DNA from: Thermoanaerobacterales bacterium
GTDB taxonomy: Bacteria > Bacillota > Thermosediminibacteria > Thermosediminibacterales > Tepidanaerobacteraceae
Assembly: GCA_012839145.1 (NCBI GenBank)
Contig: DUNY01000114.1
Location: 1-16,635, forward strand
Direction of reading: 5' to 3'
Length of the DNA stretch: 16,635 nucleotides
Translations under genes and position numbers: made by a program
Notes under the pieces: generated by a model
What the model saw: the letters and a program-made list of their open reading frames with translations, nothing else
What the model was told of the DNA's origin: nothing
Databases searched by the model: none
Shown here: piece by piece, positions 14,270 to 16,635 of the stretch
Layout of the letters: the number at the start of each line of letters is the position of its first letter
How positions within the stretch are numbered: the first letter of the stretch is position 1

Positions 14270-16635
14270 ATGTACTCACATACCGATTTGACTTTTTTTA
14301 CAAATGAACCGGAGAGAAATCTCTATGACAGATTTAATAAAATATTAAGCTCTAACACCAAATTTTTTGACATACTTGTTGGGTATTTCAGGACAAGTGG
14401 ATTTTTTCTAATGTACCCGGCCATGAAGGATATTGAAAAGATTAGAGTGCTAGTCGGATTAAATGTAGACAATAAAACAGTGCAAATCATCCAACAAGCT
14501 GAAAATGAACAAATGTCATTTGATATTTCTCACAAGGAAGTCAAACAAGAGTTTACCGAGGATATTGTCGAAGAAATGCAAAATTCCGAAGACAGTTACC
14601 GAGTGGAAAAAGGCGTAAAAACCTTTATCAAATGGCTGCAAAACGGTAAGCTTGAAATGAGGATATATCCTGATGCGCCCATACATGCAAAGGTTTATAT
14701 AATGCGAAAAGACATGGGAAAAGTGCCGGATCAGTTCGGCTCTGTTATAACAGGTTCAAGCAATTTTTCCAAAGCCGGTCTGGTGAATAATTTGGAGTTT
14801 AATGTGGAGCTAAAAGACAGTCGAGATGTTCAGTTTGCACTGGAAAAGTTTGAAGAACTATGGGATATGTCTATAGATATAACAGATGAATACATAGATA
14901 CTATAAATGAAAAAACCTGGATAAGAGAAGATATAACCCCTTATGAATTGTTTTTAAAGACCTTATATGAATATTTCAAGGAAGAAATAAATGAAGATAA
15001 AAATGAAATTTGGGAGGACACCCTTCCTGACGATTTTTTACGGCTACAATACCAGACTGATGCGGTAATACAGGCAAGAAAGATTCTAAACGCCTATGGG
15101 GGAGTGTTCATTTCCGATGTTGTAGGTCTTGGAAAGACATTTATATGTGCAATGCTGGCTCAAAACTTAAGAGGAAGAAAGCTGGTAATTTGTCCTCCGG
15201 TGCTCAAAAATTACTGGGAAAGGACTTTACAGCAATTTGAGGTATCGGCCAAGGTTGAGTCTTTAGGAAAACTGGATAGTATTTTGGAAGATGAAGACTT
15301 GATGAAAAATGTGAAGTATGTATTTATCGATGAAGCTCACAGATTTAGAAACGAAAAGACCGAGAGTTTTGAAAAATTGCATCAAATTTGTTATAACAAG
15401 AAGGTTATTTTAGTTACCGCTACTCCACAAAATAATTATTCCAGTGATATAGCCAATCAGATATATCTATTTCAACCCAAAAATAACAGCAGCATTATTC
15501 CTAATAATAAAAATCTTGAAGCGTTTTTCAATCGATTAGATAAAAAACTAAGAAAATTAGATAAAGGGACAAAAGAATATCAAGAAGTATTAAGAGCCAA
15601 CTCCGAGGTTATCAGAGACCAGGTTTTACGAAATATAATGATAAGAAGGACACGCAAAGAGATTATAGAATATTATAAAGAGGATTTGAAAAAACAAGGG
15701 CTAAAGTTTCCGGAGCTGGGTGCACCTGAAAAAATCGTGTATACATATAGTGATGATGTGGAAACCGTATTCAATCATACAATTGAAATTATCAAGAACT
15801 TAACCTATGCTAGGTATCAACCTCTTACATACTTGGAGGACGTTCCGAAAGAAGTCGCCTCGTTGATTGTATCCCAGAGGAATATGTCAGGTTTCATGAA
15901 GTCTATTCTGGTAAAAAGGCTTGAAAGCAGTTTTGAAGCCTTTAAAAAAACCCTTAATAGATTTATAAAATCTTATAAAAAATTTATCAGTATGTGCCAA
16001 AACGGAGAAGTTTACATAAGCAAAAAGGTTGATGTATATGACTTACTGGACAGTGGTGACGATGAAAAACTAATGGAGCTGGTAGAAGCTGAAATAGTTC
16101 AACATTATCCTGTGGAATCATTTAATAGAGATTTTATCCCATCCCTAAATTATGATTTACAAATGCTGGAAGAACTCCAGGGCGAATGGGAAGAAATCAT
16201 AGAAGACCCAAAAAAAGAACAGTTTTTATGGGAAATAAAAGAAAGGAACGAGTTAAAAAACAATAAAATTATCATTTTTACAGAATCCACTGAAACCGCC
16301 GAGTATGTAGGAGCATATTTAGAACTTTACTATCCCGAACAGGTGCTGGTATACAGTGGACAAAGTTCCCGATCAATAAGGCAGGAAATAGAGGCAAATT
16401 ACAATCCTAACTATATATATGAAAAGAAAGATGATATCAAGTTTTTAGTGACAACCGATGTCCTTGCCGAAGGAATTAACCTTCACAGGAGCAATGTCAT
16501 TGTCAATTATGACTTACCCTGGAATCCGACAAAGGTAATGCAGAGGGTAGGCCGAATAAATAGAGTAGGAACAGAACATGAAAAATTATATGTATTTAAC
16601 TTTTTCCCTACAGCTCAAGCTAATGCCCACTTGCC
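14270..16635 (+). CDS. PLD-SNF2 type helicase, 3'-truncated by the window edge
   Basis: Open from ATG 14270 (AGGAGG at 14259-14264) to the window end: 788 codons without a stop. Residues about 1-200 form a phospholipase D-like domain with one HKD-type motif: His139-x-Lys141 in HAKVY, and Asn165 in GSSNFS. A linker leads to an SF2/SNF2 helicase core: VVGLGKT with Walker Lys289, CPPVLKNYW, DEAH at 354-357, TATPQNN, an IRRTRKE segment, then a long helical insert. The second RecA domain follows, with IIFTESTETA, TTDVLAEGINLHRS, and QRVGRINRVG (from Gln758). Such PLD plus SNF2-helicase proteins occur in restriction-modification and phage-defence loci, where the helicase probably translocates on DNA and the PLD domain may cleave or bind it. 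No methyltransferase or other partner is visible, so a defence role is inference. Proximity to mazEF supports an accessory origin. Confidence 0.9.
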   Translation, partial: MYSHTDLTFFTNEPERNLYDRFNKILSSNTKFFDILVGYFRTSGFFLMYPAMKDIEKIRVLVGLNVDNKTVQIIQQAENEQMSFDISHKEVKQEFTEDIVEEMQNSEDSYRVEKGVKTFIKWLQNGKLEMRIYPDAPIHAKVYIMRKDMGKVPDQFGSVITGSSNFSKAGLVNNLEFNVELKDSRDVQFALEKFEELWDMSIDITDEYIDTINEKTWIREDITPYELFLKTLYEYFKEEINEDKNEIWEDTLPDDFLRLQYQTDAVIQARKILNAYGGVFISDVVGLGKTFICAMLAQNLRGRKLVICPPVLKNYWERTLQQFEVSAKVESLGKLDSILEDEDLMKNVKYVFIDEAHRFRNEKTESFEKLHQICYNKKVILVTATPQNNYSSDIANQIYLFQPKNNSSIIPNNKNLEAFFNRLDKKLRKLDKGTKEYQEVLRANSEVIRDQVLRNIMIRRTRKEIIEYYKEDLKKQGLKFPELGAPEKIVYTYSDDVETVFNHTIEIIKNLTYARYQPLTYLEDVPKEVASLIVSQRNMSGFMKSILVKRLESSFEAFKKTLNRFIKSYKKFISMCQNGEVYISKKVDVYDLLDSGDDEKLMELVEAEIVQHYPVESFNRDFIPSLNYDLQMLEELQGEWEEIIEDPKKEQFLWEIKERNELKNNKIIIFTESTETAEYVGAYLELYYPEQVLVYSGQSSRSIRQEIEANYNPNYIYEKKDDIKFLVTTDVLAEGINLHRSNVIVNYDLPWNPTKVMQRVGRINRVGTEHEKLYVFNFFPTAQANAHL

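Overview
The window is AT-rich, low-GC bacterial DNA that looks like a member of the Bacillota, most likely an anaerobic clostridial lineage. Purine-rich GGAGG ribosome binding sites are strong. TTG starts are common (mgtE, selD, selA). Almost all genes lie on the plus strand in tight operons, and the gene set (two-gene SUF-type Fe-S system, selenocysteine machinery, cobQ, comEA, MgtE, MazEF) fits an anaerobic Firmicute. I cannot name the genus from sequence alone.

Layout. Bases 2-2284 hold the 3' part of leuS, whose N-terminus lies outside the window, followed by a strong intrinsic terminator. mgtE (2449-3780) has its own promoter. After a 160-bp AT-rich promoter region with an inverted repeat comes a seven-gene run of about 8.2 kb (3942-12155) with gaps of 21 bp or less and several overlaps: smsC, smsB, cobQ, comEA, selD, selA, selB. 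Convergent to selB is a small GIY-YIG protein gene. Next comes selC (tRNA-Sec, 12635-12729) with its own promoter placed so that transcription would start at about the first base of the tRNA. A perfect 12-bp hairpin follows. From about 12.8 kb the content becomes accessory: a minus-strand coiled-coil protein, a mazEF toxin-antitoxin pair with a palindromic promoter, a roughly 310-bp gap, and a large PLD-SNF2 helicase that runs off the right edge.

How the genes work together. SelD makes selenophosphate, SelA converts Ser-tRNA-Sec to Sec-tRNA-Sec, SelB delivers it to UGA, and selC is the tRNA. The complete selenocysteine insertion set is therefore present, and SelD is itself a selenoprotein: its catalytic residue is an in-frame UGA at codon 15, followed by a perfect 7-bp hairpin with a GGUAC loop. 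A naive gene call would start selD at 7903 and lose the active site.

Points most worth a second look: the Sec-containing SelD; a tRNA-Sec with G at position 33 and a G.A eighth acceptor pair; a CobQ whose glutaminase domain lacks the catalytic cysteine and other hallmark residues; a 57-bp diverged direct repeat flanking the GIY-YIG/selC segment; and the PLD-helicase, a plausible defence gene whose partners lie beyond the window.
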